Assembly (NCBI GenBank): GCA_905182375.1
Contig: CAJJBF010000008.1
Location: 124,001 to 188,000 of the forward strand
Direction of reading: 5' to 3'
Length of the DNA: 64,000 nucleotides
DNA from: Flammeovirgaceae bacterium UBA4465
GTDB taxonomy: Bacteria; Bacteroidota; Bacteroidia; Cytophagales; Cyclobacteriaceae
Part shown: piece after piece, positions 52,625 through 62,280 of the stretch
How the letters are laid out: each line of letters opens with the position of its first letter
Numbering within the stretch: the first letter of the stretch is position 1
Notes under the pieces: generated by a model
The model's database searches: none
Told to the model about the DNA's origin: nothing
The model's input: only the letters and a program-made list of their open reading frames with translations
Position numbers and translations under genes: made by a program

Positions 52625-53650
52625 TTAAATCACATATACCTTTTTTGACTTTCCCTGTTGCATAGTACCTATAGCCGCCAGTTCTAAACTCACGGTTTTG
52701 ACCAACTTTAAAAAATCAGTTGTGCTTTCAGGGGCTACCGCGACCAAAAGTCCACCGCTGGTCTGCGGATCAGCTAAAATGAGCCGTTGATTTTTATTTT
52801 TTAACTCAACTTTCTCACCATAGCTCTCCCAATTTCTAGTCGTTCCACCAGGATAGGATCCTTGGTCAAGATAAGATTGTAGATGCGGCAATTGAGGTAT
52901 TGCCTCAAAATTAATTTCTGCACTGGTCTCTGACGCCTCACACATCTCAATTAAATGACCCAACAAACCAAATCCCGTCACATCGGTCATGGCATGAACT
53001 CCATTTAATGTGGCCAACAAGGTCCCAACATCATTGAGTTGAGCCATAGACGCCAGGGCGAGTGCAGCACCCTCTTCGATCAATAGATTTTGCTTAATAG
53101 CAGTAGTAATGATGCCAATTCCCAGGGGCTTGGTTAAAAAGAGTAAATCTCCAGGCCTTGCACCTTTGTTCTTTTTTAAGTTTTTGACCGCGACTTTACC
53201 TGTCACGGCTAAACCAAAAATAGGCTCAAGACTATCTATGCTATGTCCTCCTGCCAAAGGTATGTGTGCTTGCTTACAGACAAATCGCGCCCCTTCAATG
53301 ACTTGGTGGGCAACAGAGGCTGGTATTTCATTAATGGGCCATCCCAAAATGGCTATGGCCATCAAAGGGTTACCCCCCATAGCATAAATATCACTTATTG
53401 CATTTACTGCCGCAATTCTTCCAAAATCATAGGGATCATCTACGATGGGCATAAAAAAGTCCGTGGTACTAATTACCGCCGTACCATCACCTAAATCAAA
53501 TACTGCAGCATCATCCCTGTCTTGATTTCCAACCAATAAATTAGGGAAAAGATTCTTTCTATTTTGCCCTAATATATCATCCAATACTTGAGGGGCTATT
53601 TTACAACCACAGCCGGCACCATGACTATATTTCGTTAATTTATAATCCAT
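52625..53650 (-). CDS. selD: selenide, water dikinase
   Basis: 341 residues. Makes monoselenophosphate from selenide and ATP. The active-site region is GAGCGCKI (Cys form, no selenocysteine), followed by DDAAVFDLGDGTAVISTTDFF and the glycine-rich GGHSIDS. Starts inside the last 11 bases of the selU gene. No selA, selB or selC was seen in the window, so the use of selenium here is for tRNA. Confidence 0.95.
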   Translation of the reverse strand: MDYKLTKYSHGAGCGCKIAPQVLDDILGQNRKNLFPNLLVGNQDRDDAAVFDLGDGTAVISTTDFFMPIVDDPYDFGRIAAVNAISDIYAMGGNPLMAIAILGWPINEIPASVAHQVIEGARFVCKQAHIPLAGGHSIDSLEPIFGLAVTGKVAVKNLKKNKGARPGDLLFLTKPLGIGIITTAIKQNLLIEEGAALALASMAQLNDVGTLLATLNGVHAMTDVTGFGLLGHLIEMCEASETSAEINFEAIPQLPHLQSYLDQGSYPGGTTRNWESYGEKVELKNKNQRLILADPQTSGGLLVAVAPESTTDFLKLVKTVSLELAAIGTMQQGKSKKVYVI

Positions 53651-54671
53651 TTTTTTCGGCAGTAAGTATCAGTTTTTGAGCAATTTGGTGGTCTGTCATT
53701 TGTATCGTGCTGATCGAAGTCGCCAAGGTAAAGCCATTGTCTATAGTAGACCTATCATAAGCCTTATCATAATAACTCAGCGCAATGGCACAGGCCTCTG
53801 CACCATCACCAACCTCAATCGCTTCTAAAGCCGCCTTCAGATGCTGCCCTCCCAATCTTTTCTCGATCTTTTTAAAGGCGTGAGCCAGATCTTTCTTTTG
53901 AAATCGTCCATAATCATCGACAAGTCGATGCACTCGCTGATCAAAGGTGCGCTCTATCACAAAAATGGGTGAGTTCCGAAATTTTTTGAACATGGCCTCG
54001 GGAATAAAAGCTTGTCCGATAGATTGACTCTCACTTTCAAGCCAAATACGTTTTTTAAGATCAAAAGAAGCAAAACATTCGTAAAGATTATTCTCAAACT
54101 GCTCTTTGGTTGGTTGTGGTTCTTGTCCCAACATACCAAAAACAGAACCTTTGTGATGTGCCAGGCCCTCTAAGTCGATGACCTGTTCTTGGAGATACAT
54201 CAGTTCATTCAATATGACCGTTTTACCGCTCCCTGTTTTGCCCCCTACCAAAATCAGATGGGCATCCTGATCCATGAGGACCTCCCGGCAATGCGTACGG
54301 TAGGCTTTGTATCCACCTTCCAATAATTGACATGAAAAACCAGCCGCTTCCAATAAGACAGCCATACTTTGACTGCGCAGTCCTCCTCTCCAGCAATGAA
54401 TCAATATTTTTTTATCAGGAGCCAATCGTGTCGTCTCCTCTATGAAAAATCTTAGTTTTGGACCTATGAAATCTAAACCTTCAAGAAATGCCACTGCCCT
54501 ACTCGTTTGTTTGTAAAGCGTTCCCACCCGTACTCTCTCCTCATCAGAAAAAATAGGCAAATTAGATGCGCCTGGAATATGCCCTTTAAGAAATTCCCCA
54601 GGTGAGCGTACATCTAAAATAACACAGTCTTTTCTGGCCTCCCAAAGGTCAACCGCCGTGATTTTATTCAT
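53640..54671 (-). CDS. selU: tRNA 2-selenouridine synthase
   Basis: 343 residues; also called mnmH. N-terminal rhodanese domain with active-site CWRGGLRSQS (residues ~91-100) and a C-terminal P-loop GGKTGSGKTVIL (~142). Replaces sulfur by selenium (via geranylated intermediate) at the wobble uridine of some tRNAs, using selenophosphate from SelD encoded immediately downstream with overlapping frames. Confidence 0.94.
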   Translation of the reverse strand: MNKITAVDLWEARKDCVILDVRSPGEFLKGHIPGASNLPIFSDEERVRVGTLYKQTSRAVAFLEGLDFIGPKLRFFIEETTRLAPDKKILIHCWRGGLRSQSMAVLLEAAGFSCQLLEGGYKAYRTHCREVLMDQDAHLILVGGKTGSGKTVILNELMYLQEQVIDLEGLAHHKGSVFGMLGQEPQPTKEQFENNLYECFASFDLKKRIWLESESQSIGQAFIPEAMFKKFRNSPIFVIERTFDQRVHRLVDDYGRFQKKDLAHAFKKIEKRLGGQHLKAALEAIEVGDGAEACAIALSYYDKAYDRSTIDNGFTLATSISTIQMTDHQIAQKLILTAEKNGL

Positions 54672-54676
54672 AACAG

Positions 54677-54684
54677 CAAAGATA
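54677..54684 (-). promoter_or_regulatory. -7 promoter box of selU-selD
   Basis: On the minus strand TATCTTTG, a perfect match to the TAnnTTTG box, ends five bases before the selU ATG. Transcription would begin at or next to the start codon. Confidence 0.55.
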
Positions 54685-54713
54685 GACTTCTAAAAAGGAA
54701 GGTTGGACAGAGA

Positions 54714-55635
54714 TTAAAGGAAATTATCAACTTTACGATAAGCAGCTATCACGGCTAATTCTCCCCGTTTTCCTGCCTCGGAATTGCCATGCTCCATTCC
54801 AAGGATTCCCTGATACCCCTTGGCGTGAATGTACTCAAAAATGTTTTGATAGTTTAACTCTCCTGTGGTCGGTTCGTTACGACCAGGGTTATCTCCAATC
54901 TGAAAATAAGCAATTTCAGACCATGAATTATCAATATTTGGAATGATATTACCTTCAGTGATTTGCTGATGATAAATATCAAATAAAATCTTACAAGATG
55001 GACTGTCAACAGCCCGACAGATCTCATAGGCTTGTGGAATTTTGGAAAGAAATTGACCCGCATGGTCACGAGGATTAAGTGGCTCCAATACCATTGCCAA
55101 GCCCTCGGGCTCTAGTAGATCACAAGCTCTGCGTAGTGCTTCAATAAGGTGGGCCGTTTGATATCCTTCTTGAAGTTTCAAATCAACATAACCGGGCACT
55201 ACGGTCATCCATTTAGCATTTACTCGCTTGGCTACTTCAATCGAGGACCTAATATCTGCCAAAAACTCATCTCTTAGATCTGTATTGCCACTCGTAAGGT
55301 TGGGTTGATCCCAATAAATTTTATGACCAACGAATACACCCATAGTCATTCCATTTTTTATCAGAGTCTCGGCTATTTGATTTTGGGTAGCTTTTGGACG
55401 CATTCGCATTTCATTGTCTTCAAAAGATTTAAATCCGTACTCAGCCATAAAATCCAATTGAGAGATCAAATCTTCACCTGCATGTGATTTGAACATTCCG
55501 AAATGCGGGGCATAATTAAGGTTAAACCTTGAATTATCTACACCTTCCCAAATGATCTCCCTCAATAGACTGAAAACCAAATAAAGGTAATGCAGCTGCC
55601 GCTATGCCATTTTTTAAGAATGTTCTTCTTGACAT
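54714..55635 (-). CDS. Tat-exported sugar isomerase/epimerase-like TIM barrel, hydroxypyruvate isomerase type (frame broken)
   Basis: About 306 residues. The open frame starts at 55580 without an export signal; at 55635 an ATG begins a Tat signal (SRRTFLKNGIAAAALPLFG) in another frame that joins near 55560 to EIIWEGVDNSRFNLNY. The barrel has the Hyi/AP-endonuclease-2 type metal ligands: MVLEPLNPRDH, ILFDIYHQQ, FQIGDNPGRNEP and GMEHGNS. Follows the Gfo/Idh gene by 12 bases; these families often act together on exported or secreted sugars. Confidence 0.82.
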
Positions 55636-55647
55636 TTTAGAAATATT

Positions 55648-56979
55648 TTAGATGAATTTAGTTACGCCAGGAACAGGTACAGGATAGTGACCTTCTGCAT
55701 TGGGGACTACCGGGGCTGCGTCATTGAATGAGTTCAAATCTGGCACCAACTTAAGGTCTGATGCCATCGCTTGGTCCCAGGTCAAAACTTGACCTGAATA
55801 AGTAGCCATTCTTCCTAGTATAGCGGTCATGGTACTGTTGGCTCCATTAGGAACATCATCAAACTGATACGTCCCTGATTTAATTGCTGTAAATAATAAA
55901 TTATGCTCTTGCTGATAGGGATTCACATCGGCTTGATCTACATGTTGATAAATTGATTTTCCATTATTTGAATTAATTGAAGCAAAATTTTCACTATTTA
56001 TCCGCAAATGCCCCTTGGTCCCTTGAAAAACTTCTTCCACTCGGTTCATACATCCTCTTTGATGCCTACATTGACTGGATATTATTTGACCTTCAGGATA
56101 AGTGAACTCTACGAAATGGTGATCAAAAATATGTCCATGATCTCGCCCTTTTCTCGTCTCTCGACCCCCCATTCCTTGTGCACTTAAAGGGGTCGATCCA
56201 ATAAACCAATTGGCTACGTCTATGTTGTGTATATGTTGCTCCAAGATATGATCCCCACAAATCCAATTAAAATAATACCAATTACGCATCTGATATTCTA
56301 ATTCTGTTTGCTGATATTGCCTTTTCCGTACCCATACACCTGGGCTATTCCAATATACTTGCCCAGAGACAATATCACCTATTTTTCCTTTTTGCACCAT
56401 TTCATGTGCCTTCAAATAATTTTTTTGATAATGTCGCTGAAGACCGACAACCACATTTAATTTTTTTTGTTTAGCTAATTTTCCTGCAGCTAATATTCTC
56501 TTTATGCCTACCACATCTGTGGCCAAAGGTTTTTCCATAAAAACATGTTTACCTTGATTGACCGCATATTCGAAATGCACAGGCCTAAACCCTGGAGGCG
56601 TAGTCAAAATAACAACGTCTGCCATATCAATGGCTTTTTTATAAGCATCAAATCCAACAAACATCGTTTCTGGGCTCACTTTAATTTGACCAGAATCAGC
56701 AAGCTTTATGGACAATCCTTTGAAACTATTTTGCAACTGATCGTCAAAAACATCTGCCATAGCCACTAACCTTACTGCAGGATCTGCTTGTATAGCTTGT
56801 GCGGCAGCACCCGTTCCTCTACCCCCACAACCCACCAATGCCACGCTGATTTCACCTGCACCTCCCACATAGGCGTGGGCCTGAGTAGGTAGCGCAGAGG
56901 CCAATAAGCCTGCTCCTGTATAGGCCGCAGTTTTCCTTAAAAATTTCCTTCTTGCTTCGTTTGTCTGTTCTCTTTTCAT
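55648..56979 (-). CDS. Gfo/Idh/MocA-family oxidoreductase, Tat-exported
   Basis: 443 residues. Tat signal RRKFLRKTAAYTGAG at the N-terminus; NAD fold VALVGCGGRGTGAAAQ; EKPLATD (the catalytic Lys motif) near residue 145; then a C-terminal substrate domain with HNIDVANWF. Such exported family members carry out NAD-dependent sugar redox or glycoside eliminations. First gene after the FGE-fold gene in the minus-strand run. Confidence 0.9.
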   Translation of the reverse strand: MKREQTNEARRKFLRKTAAYTGAGLLASALPTQAHAYVGGAGEISVALVGCGGRGTGAAAQAIQADPAVRLVAMADVFDDQLQNSFKGLSIKLADSGQIKVSPETMFVGFDAYKKAIDMADVVILTTPPGFRPVHFEYAVNQGKHVFMEKPLATDVVGIKRILAAGKLAKQKKLNVVVGLQRHYQKNYLKAHEMVQKGKIGDIVSGQVYWNSPGVWVRKRQYQQTELEYQMRNWYYFNWICGDHILEQHIHNIDVANWFIGSTPLSAQGMGGRETRKGRDHGHIFDHHFVEFTYPEGQIISSQCRHQRGCMNRVEEVFQGTKGHLRINSENFASINSNNGKSIYQHVDQADVNPYQQEHNLLFTAIKSGTYQFDDVPNGANSTMTAILGRMATYSGQVLTWDQAMASDLKLVPDLNSFNDAAPVVPNAEGHYPVPVPGVTKFI

Positions 56980-56990
56980 TCTATTCAGTG

Positions 56991-57953
56991 TTAATATTCT
57001 TGAATGGGTTTACCCCAATATAAATTCATTTCATCTAAATTTAAAATTTTATTTGATCTCACCACTCTAAAGCCGATGTGAGGGGCATCGGTATGCCACC
57101 ACAAGCTCTTAGGCAATTGAGGATCTCGCTGCTTTAATTTTGGACTTGAGTAATTTCTTTCCGAAGAACGAAGAGCTTCTTTGGGATCTCGCCATGACCC
57201 GCCTCTAAATACTCTCGGATAAAGGCTCTCCATTCTTAAAAAAAAATGACCACTATCTGATGCAGCGTCATACCCCTTAGGATCATAATGATCCAACACC
57301 CATTCAGCCACGTTGCCATGCATGTCATATAACCCAAATGAATTCGGCTTTTTCAAACCACTCGGATGAAAAGTCCCCTGACTATTATCTGCATACCAGG
57401 TATATTCATCTATCAAATTTGGGTCAAAAGAATAAGGCGCTGTGGTCCCTGCACGACAGGCATATTCCCATTCTGCCTCAGTGGGTAATCGATAGAACCT
57501 CCCTGTTTTTGCAGAAAGCCATTTACAGAACATAGAAGCTGCATATTGTGTCACGTCAATAACAGGATGATTTGTTACATTGAAATTAACATAAGGCATG
57601 GTAGCGGCTGAAAGACCATCAATCTCCAATACTAAATCACCATAATCATCTGCTCTGATATGATCTTTTTCTCTATATAAAAATTCTTGATAAATTTCCC
57701 ATGAGATTTCCTTCTCGCTCATCCAGAACGCATCTACATAAACCTCGTGTTGTGGGCTTTGGACCCCTTTATTTTGAAACCCTTCACCCATACTGCCCAT
57801 AGCGTAATTACCTGGAGCAATCGCTCGCATTTTTATGGTTTTCTGATCTCCAAGAACAGTTTCCTCATAATTTTCCAAATGAGTATTGACTACAGATGGA
57901 TGAATCATCATAAGTAAAAAAAATAAACTAAGGATCAATTTATAAAGGAACAC
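56991..57953 (-). CDS. SUMF1/FGE-fold exported protein without the catalytic cysteine
   Basis: 320 residues, hydrophobic N-terminus (FLYKLILSLFFLLMMIHPS). FGE-sulfatase fold: GNYAMGSMGEG, RLPTEAEWEYACRAGT, GNVAEWVLDHY, GGSWRDPKEALRSSERNY and IGFRVVRS. The two cysteines that in true formylglycine-generating enzymes lie in the C-terminal Arg-rich segment are missing, and no sulfatase gene is nearby. It likely binds or has an EgtB/PvdO-type role. Twelve bases before the Gfo/Idh gene. Confidence 0.82.
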   Translation of the reverse strand: MFLYKLILSLFFLLMMIHPSVVNTHLENYEETVLGDQKTIKMRAIAPGNYAMGSMGEGFQNKGVQSPQHEVYVDAFWMSEKEISWEIYQEFLYREKDHIRADDYGDLVLEIDGLSAATMPYVNFNVTNHPVIDVTQYAASMFCKWLSAKTGRFYRLPTEAEWEYACRAGTTAPYSFDPNLIDEYTWYADNSQGTFHPSGLKKPNSFGLYDMHGNVAEWVLDHYDPKGYDAASDSGHFFLRMESLYPRVFRGGSWRDPKEALRSSERNYSSPKLKQRDPQLPKSLWWHTDAPHIGFRVVRSNKILNLDEMNLYWGKPIQEY

Positions 57954-58120
57954 AGCGTGACTCGGTGATTATATTAAACATATTATCTAGAGAAAATTGT
58001 AATAAAAAGGGCATCACTTTTCTTATAAAACAAATAATTAAAATTTAAAGTAAGTCAGTTTTTTAACCCTTAACATGCGCCTAATTTAAAAGAAAATTTA
58101 TTTGTAAATAATAATTTGGC

Positions 58121-58128
58121 TATTTTTG
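58121..58128 (+). promoter_or_regulatory. -7 promoter box before the YwqK-like gene
   Basis: TATTTTTG matches TAnnTTTG exactly, ends five bases before the ATG at 58134, and a TTTG is at 58101-58104, 16 bases upstream, close to the accepted -33 spacing. Confidence 0.5.
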
Positions 58129-58133
58129 TAACC

Positions 58134-58733
58134 ATGAAGATTAGGCACCTTTTAACCATTTTAATCGCCTTTTCAAGCTGCGAGATAGGGTCTGTATTTA
58201 GTCCTAAAATTTCCAAAATAGAAATTGATAAAAAGGACTTGGGCTTGAGTTGGGATCAAAAGGGTAAGCGACGCTATCACGATGCGTTATTTTCAGGCTA
58301 TGTCGTTCAAAAAAATGAAAAAAATGTACTTCTAAATAAGATACCTTTTTATGAAGGATTACAAGAGGGTGATATGTTGGGCTATTATGGTGACGGCACA
58401 AAAAGATACCATCGACCCTACCTTCATGGCAAAAAACATGGAACCCATTTAGGTTGGTATCCCGATGGTTCACTCAAATTTGAATACCATTTTAAAAATG
58501 GCATGAACGTGGGTAATCATAAGGAATGGTATCGAGATGGCTCACCCTTGCAAGATCGGAACTATGTCAATGGTCAGGCCATGGGTTCACAGAAAGTTTG
58601 GCGCAGAGATGGTAAAATCAGAGCTAATTTCGTCATCCGAGAAAATGGAAAAAAATATGGACTGATGGGTATGAAGCGATGCACCAAGATTGATACAAAA
58701 AAACAAATATTAGATCCTTATAAAGGCAAGTAA
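58134..58733 (+). CDS. YwqK/MORN-repeat lipoprotein
   Basis: 199 residues. Start at 58134 because MKIRHLLTILIAFSSC is a lipoprotein signal; the frame runs to 58116. The mature part has several MORN-like YwqK repeats with the pattern GxxHGxxxxWYxDGSLKFE (WYPDGSLKFEYHFKNGMNVG, WYRDGSPLQDRNYVNGQAMG). Such proteins are often called antitoxin YwqK, but the name has no support here; no toxin is next to it. The stop is directly followed by the Sco1 gene. Confidence 0.8.
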   Translation: MKIRHLLTILIAFSSCEIGSVFSPKISKIEIDKKDLGLSWDQKGKRRYHDALFSGYVVQKNEKNVLLNKIPFYEGLQEGDMLGYYGDGTKRYHRPYLHGKKHGTHLGWYPDGSLKFEYHFKNGMNVGNHKEWYRDGSPLQDRNYVNGQAMGSQKVWRRDGKIRANFVIRENGKKYGLMGMKRCTKIDTKKQILDPYKGK

Positions 58734-59393
58734 ATGAAAAAAATAATTTGGCTGATGCTCTGTGTGGGATCGATTGCTTGCAGCAGGCAAAAAACAGTAA
58801 ATGAAGACCTGGAAATTTCGGAAATAGAACTTCCCTTCTATAATGAGCCTACATTCACACCTGAATGGATCGAAGAGACTGATGAGGCATTTGATGACAT
58901 CCACACCATTGCTGATTTTAAATTTCAGAACCAAAAAGGAAATTGGATCGCACAAGATGATTTGGATGGTAAACTTTATGTCGCCAATTTCTTTTTTTCC
59001 ATTTGCCCAAATGTATGCCCATTAATGACGGGGAATTTACTTAAAGTTCAAGATACCTTTAAATCTAACCCTAATGTCAAAATTCTTTCTCATACCGTCA
59101 TGCCGTGGATAGACTCAGTGGGTAGACTGAGAGAATATGCAGATTTTAATGGAATAAATGCTGAAAACTGGTTTCTACTCACAGGAGATAAAAAAGAGAT
59201 CTACGAACTCGCCAGAAAGTCCTATTATGCCGATGAGGGCTTTGGGAAAACCGTCACAGAAGATGATGATTTTTTACATACTGAAAATTTGGTGCTCATC
59301 GATCAGCACAGACGAATAAGGGGAGTTTACAATGGCACCCTATCCTTAGAAACGAAACGACTCATAGAAGACATTAAGTCGATTTTAGAATGA
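58734..59393 (+). CDS. SCO1/SenC-family copper-binding lipoprotein
   Basis: 219 residues with lipobox SIACS. The thioredoxin-fold copper site C-x3-C is in SICPNVCPLM, and the third ligand His is in DFLHTENLVLID. Sco proteins deliver copper to the CuA centre of cytochrome oxidase or act as thiol reductases. Starts one codon after the YwqK-like stop, so they form an operon. Confidence 0.9.
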   Translation: MKKIIWLMLCVGSIACSRQKTVNEDLEISEIELPFYNEPTFTPEWIEETDEAFDDIHTIADFKFQNQKGNWIAQDDLDGKLYVANFFFSICPNVCPLMTGNLLKVQDTFKSNPNVKILSHTVMPWIDSVGRLREYADFNGINAENWFLLTGDKKEIYELARKSYYADEGFGKTVTEDDDFLHTENLVLIDQHRRIRGVYNGTLSLETKRLIEDIKSILE

Positions 59394-59809
59394 TGATGCT
59401 ATGTCATTTTCTTAACCATCACCAGCATCGAAATTGAGCTCTGGGTAGATCATTCATTTAGTCAAAAAAGCAGTAACGGTACTGATCATAATAATCAACT
59501 TATTCCTTTCTACAGCCATCAGTTAATCCATTACTGGTCTCTATTTTTTCAATGAATTCATTAAACGATTTAAAATAATACCTCTAAAAAGAGGATTTTA
59601 ATGATGGCAGTTTTCGTTCAATACAAAAGCAGAATGAACAAGTCACTCAAGAGACGAACAAAAGATACTCATTACATTTTTTTTACAGCATTTATTGATT
59701 CGAGCAGTAGGAGGTAATTTTATCTCAATTCTGTTCCAAGGAAATACCTTTATGTGTAGATTTGTATGAAACTATGAGTATCATTTAATAACCATTTGTA
59801 AGCAAAGCT
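59394..59809. other. 416-base intergenic region
   Basis: No supported gene. A small hairpin CCTCT AAAA AGAGG (59581-59594) is followed by a short T-rich stretch and may end the Sco1 transcript weakly. Only very short open frames are present. Confidence 0.4.
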
Positions 59810-60631
59810 ATGAAAATGAACAAATTAATACTGCTCGCTTCACTGATTTTCAGCAGTATCATGCTATCAAATTGTGGCGATGATGACAATGCACCAGATA
59901 CCGTCACCATTCAAGGCAGTCAAGTCACCATCGCCGAGGACTCCAGTACGGTAGAATGCTTGGCATCTTCTGCGGCCAATGACCTTGCCGTCATTGCTTG
60001 CCTTTTTTATGATGAATCCGTAGTTGTTGTTGTAGGAGAAACGAGCCTTACAATCACGGCAAGCAGTGAACCTGATCATAAGAGCATGTATTATGAAACA
60101 ACTAATGCTCTGTATGAGGACTATAATGAGGACGACAATGAAGATTTCTATAAAAATCCAAATACAATTGCTTCGATGAATTATACCTTCACCCTACCTA
60201 GATTCCCTGAAATGTCCGCAAATAATGAAGGGACTCCTTTCGGTCCCATGGGTGTATCTATCAATAGTGTGGTGTTTTACAACCAAGTGGCAGCACCAGG
60301 AGATGATATATTAGAAGAACTCAACACTTTTGATCAATATGAAGGACATCCAACCAATACCGGCTCCTATCATTATCACATAGAGCCCACATGGCTAACA
60401 GAAATCAAAAGCGATAGTACTTTCTTAGGCCTTTTACTGGATGGTTTCCCTGTTTATGGCCCTGTCGAAAGTGGAGTCACTTTAACCAATGATGATCTTG
60501 ACGATTATCATGGCCACACCAGTGTGACTGCCCATTTTCCAGAAGGTATTTATCATTACCATATCACAGCCGACCTTCCATGGATAAATGGAGGTGAATT
60601 TTATGGTGTTGCAGGCAAAGTCACTCAATAA
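59810..60631 (+). CDS. YHYH-domain lipoprotein
   Basis: 273 residues; lipobox IMLSNC. The diagnostic motif YHYH occurs twice: SYHYHIEPTWL near residue 187 and IYHYHITADLPW near the end, with GLLLDGFPVYGP between. The family is of unknown function; its His clusters suggest metal binding. It lies close to a copper protein, but the link is only by position. Confidence 0.85.
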   Translation: MKMNKLILLASLIFSSIMLSNCGDDDNAPDTVTIQGSQVTIAEDSSTVECLASSAANDLAVIACLFYDESVVVVVGETSLTITASSEPDHKSMYYETTNALYEDYNEDDNEDFYKNPNTIASMNYTFTLPRFPEMSANNEGTPFGPMGVSINSVVFYNQVAAPGDDILEELNTFDQYEGHPTNTGSYHYHIEPTWLTEIKSDSTFLGLLLDGFPVYGPVESGVTLTNDDLDDYHGHTSVTAHFPEGIYHYHITADLPWINGGEFYGVAGKVTQ

Positions 60632-60800
60632 AACATTTGAAAAAATGCTTCATTTATATGAATAAAGGGTAAATCAAGATACATTCATTTTATCCATATG
60701 AATCTTCTTAACGAGATACTACTCGTTTAAGAGAGATAGTCCATGGGCATGTCCCATTTTATTACTATTGCTTGAAATAGCCTTTAATAGGTAATTTTAA

Positions 60801-61697
60801 GTGCTTATATACATTACAGTGATACAAAAAATATTATATTTCGGTCTAGTCTATCCCATTTCTAGGCTTCCTTTTTTCTTGATTTATCGCATATCAGATA
60901 TTCTTTTCATCATCTTATTTTACTTAATCAGATATAGAAGGAATACGGTCTATCAAAATATTAAAAATTCCTTTCCACAGCATTCGCTAAAAGCATGTGA
61001 AAAAATATGTGTTGATTTTTATCGACATTTTTGCGACCTGGTTGTAGAAAGTCTTAAGCTATTTACGCTTAGTGAAAAAAGCGCTCAAGAACGTATGGTT
61101 TACAAAAATGTCGAACTCATGGAGCAGCTCTCATCAAAGCAAAAAAACATTACCTTAATGGGAGGACATTATGGAAATTGGGAACTATTGGCCATTACCA
61201 TAAATAATGCGTTACCCTATCAATGTAAAGCTTTTTATACCCCTTTAAGAAATTTGTTTTGGGAAGACAAAATGAAACAAAGTAGAAGTCGATTTGGTCT
61301 TCAAATGGTGAGTATTAAAAAAATATTATCTCATACCACAGAAGAAAATAATCCATTACTATGTACCATTTACGGCTCAGATCAATGGCCGAGAAAACCT
61401 CATAAAGCCTATTGGACTCAATTTTTAAACCAAGATACTGGATTTCAAAAAGGTGCTGAAAAGTTTGCTAAAAAAAATAATGAAGCTGTAGTTTTCGGTA
61501 AAATTAAAAAAATCAGAAGGGGTTATTACGAAACCGAATTCAATCTTATCAGTGAGGAGCCCACCCTGGAAAAAAATGATTTTATAATGGAATCCTACAA
61601 GGATATGTTGGAAGCGCAGATCAAAGAAGTTCCCGCTTATTATCTATGGTCCCATAAAAGATGGAAATACTCAAGACCTAATGATTTGGAGCTTTAG
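60801..61697 (+). CDS. LpxL/HtrB-type lysophospholipid (lipid A) acyltransferase
   Basis: 298 residues, N-terminal hydrophobic anchor (residues ~1-40). The catalytic HX4E motif is GGHYGNWELLA; a conserved YLWSHKRWKY ends the domain. Transfers secondary acyl chains to lipid A precursor at the inner membrane. Starts 170 bases after the YHYH gene; starts with ATG codon of a poorly defined region, MLIYITVIQKILYF. Confidence 0.88.
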   Translation: MLIYITVIQKILYFGLVYPISRLPFFLIYRISDILFIILFYLIRYRRNTVYQNIKNSFPQHSLKACEKICVDFYRHFCDLVVESLKLFTLSEKSAQERMVYKNVELMEQLSSKQKNITLMGGHYGNWELLAITINNALPYQCKAFYTPLRNLFWEDKMKQSRSRFGLQMVSIKKILSHTTEENNPLLCTIYGSDQWPRKPHKAYWTQFLNQDTGFQKGAEKFAKKNNEAVVFGKIKKIRRGYYETEFNLISEEPTLEKNDFIMESYKDMLEAQIKEVPAYYLWSHKRWKYSRPNDLEL

Positions 61698-61713
61698 TCA
61701 AAGATAAAATCGC

Positions 61714-62154
61714 TCAATCTAAAATTTTAAAATCTGTTAGCACATACCTTAACTCCTCATCCTTCATATTTTCTCTCATATTAAAATATATCATATTGGG
61801 AAAGCCATATTTTGGGTCAAAAGTATATTCGGATATAAATGGATCTCTAGCTTTTTTCTCCTCTATCCACTCAAAAAATTCAGGAAAGGTTTTACCCATA
61901 TTATTCCCATTTGAAGTTTCAACACCATTAATAGCCACTATTTTTCCGTGATTGATTTCAATAATTTTCGGCTCACGCGTTGTGGGAGGACAGAAGCAAC
62001 TCAACTTCTGTGTAATCTGATAGTGAACTATTCTTTGACGCTCCCACTTTTTTCGGTTTTGAGCTATCACATCTTCTATTTGATTAGGATTTGACAGACC
62101 ACAGCCCACAAAAATCAAACTAATTTGAACCCATACCCATGTCTTATTCTTCAT
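61714..62154 (-). CDS. DUF6174-family lipoprotein
   Basis: 146 residues, lipobox IFVGCG. The pattern WERQRIVHYQITQKLSCFCP with NHGKIVAINGVE is characteristic of DUF6174, a small beta-rich domain of unknown function with conserved cysteines. Single gene, antisense to its neighbours. Confidence 0.8.
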   Translation of the reverse strand: MKNKTWVWVQISLIFVGCGLSNPNQIEDVIAQNRKKWERQRIVHYQITQKLSCFCPPTTREPKIIEINHGKIVAINGVETSNGNNMGKTFPEFFEWIEEKKARDPFISEYTFDPKYGFPNMIYFNMRENMKDEELRYVLTDFKILD

Positions 62155-62280
62155 ATTTTCTTGTCTTAGAATAGTGTTAGCCGAACTAATACCTTATTAG
62201 AAAATAAATAAATTAAATTTACCTTATTCAGAACTAGTTTTATCCTCTAATAATTTTATATCAATGTTACCCCTAAAAAA

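Noticed and set aside
58134-58733. Toxin-antitoxin system suggested by the YwqK name
   Set aside because: No toxin gene is next to it, and the gene encodes a lipoprotein in operon with Sco1.
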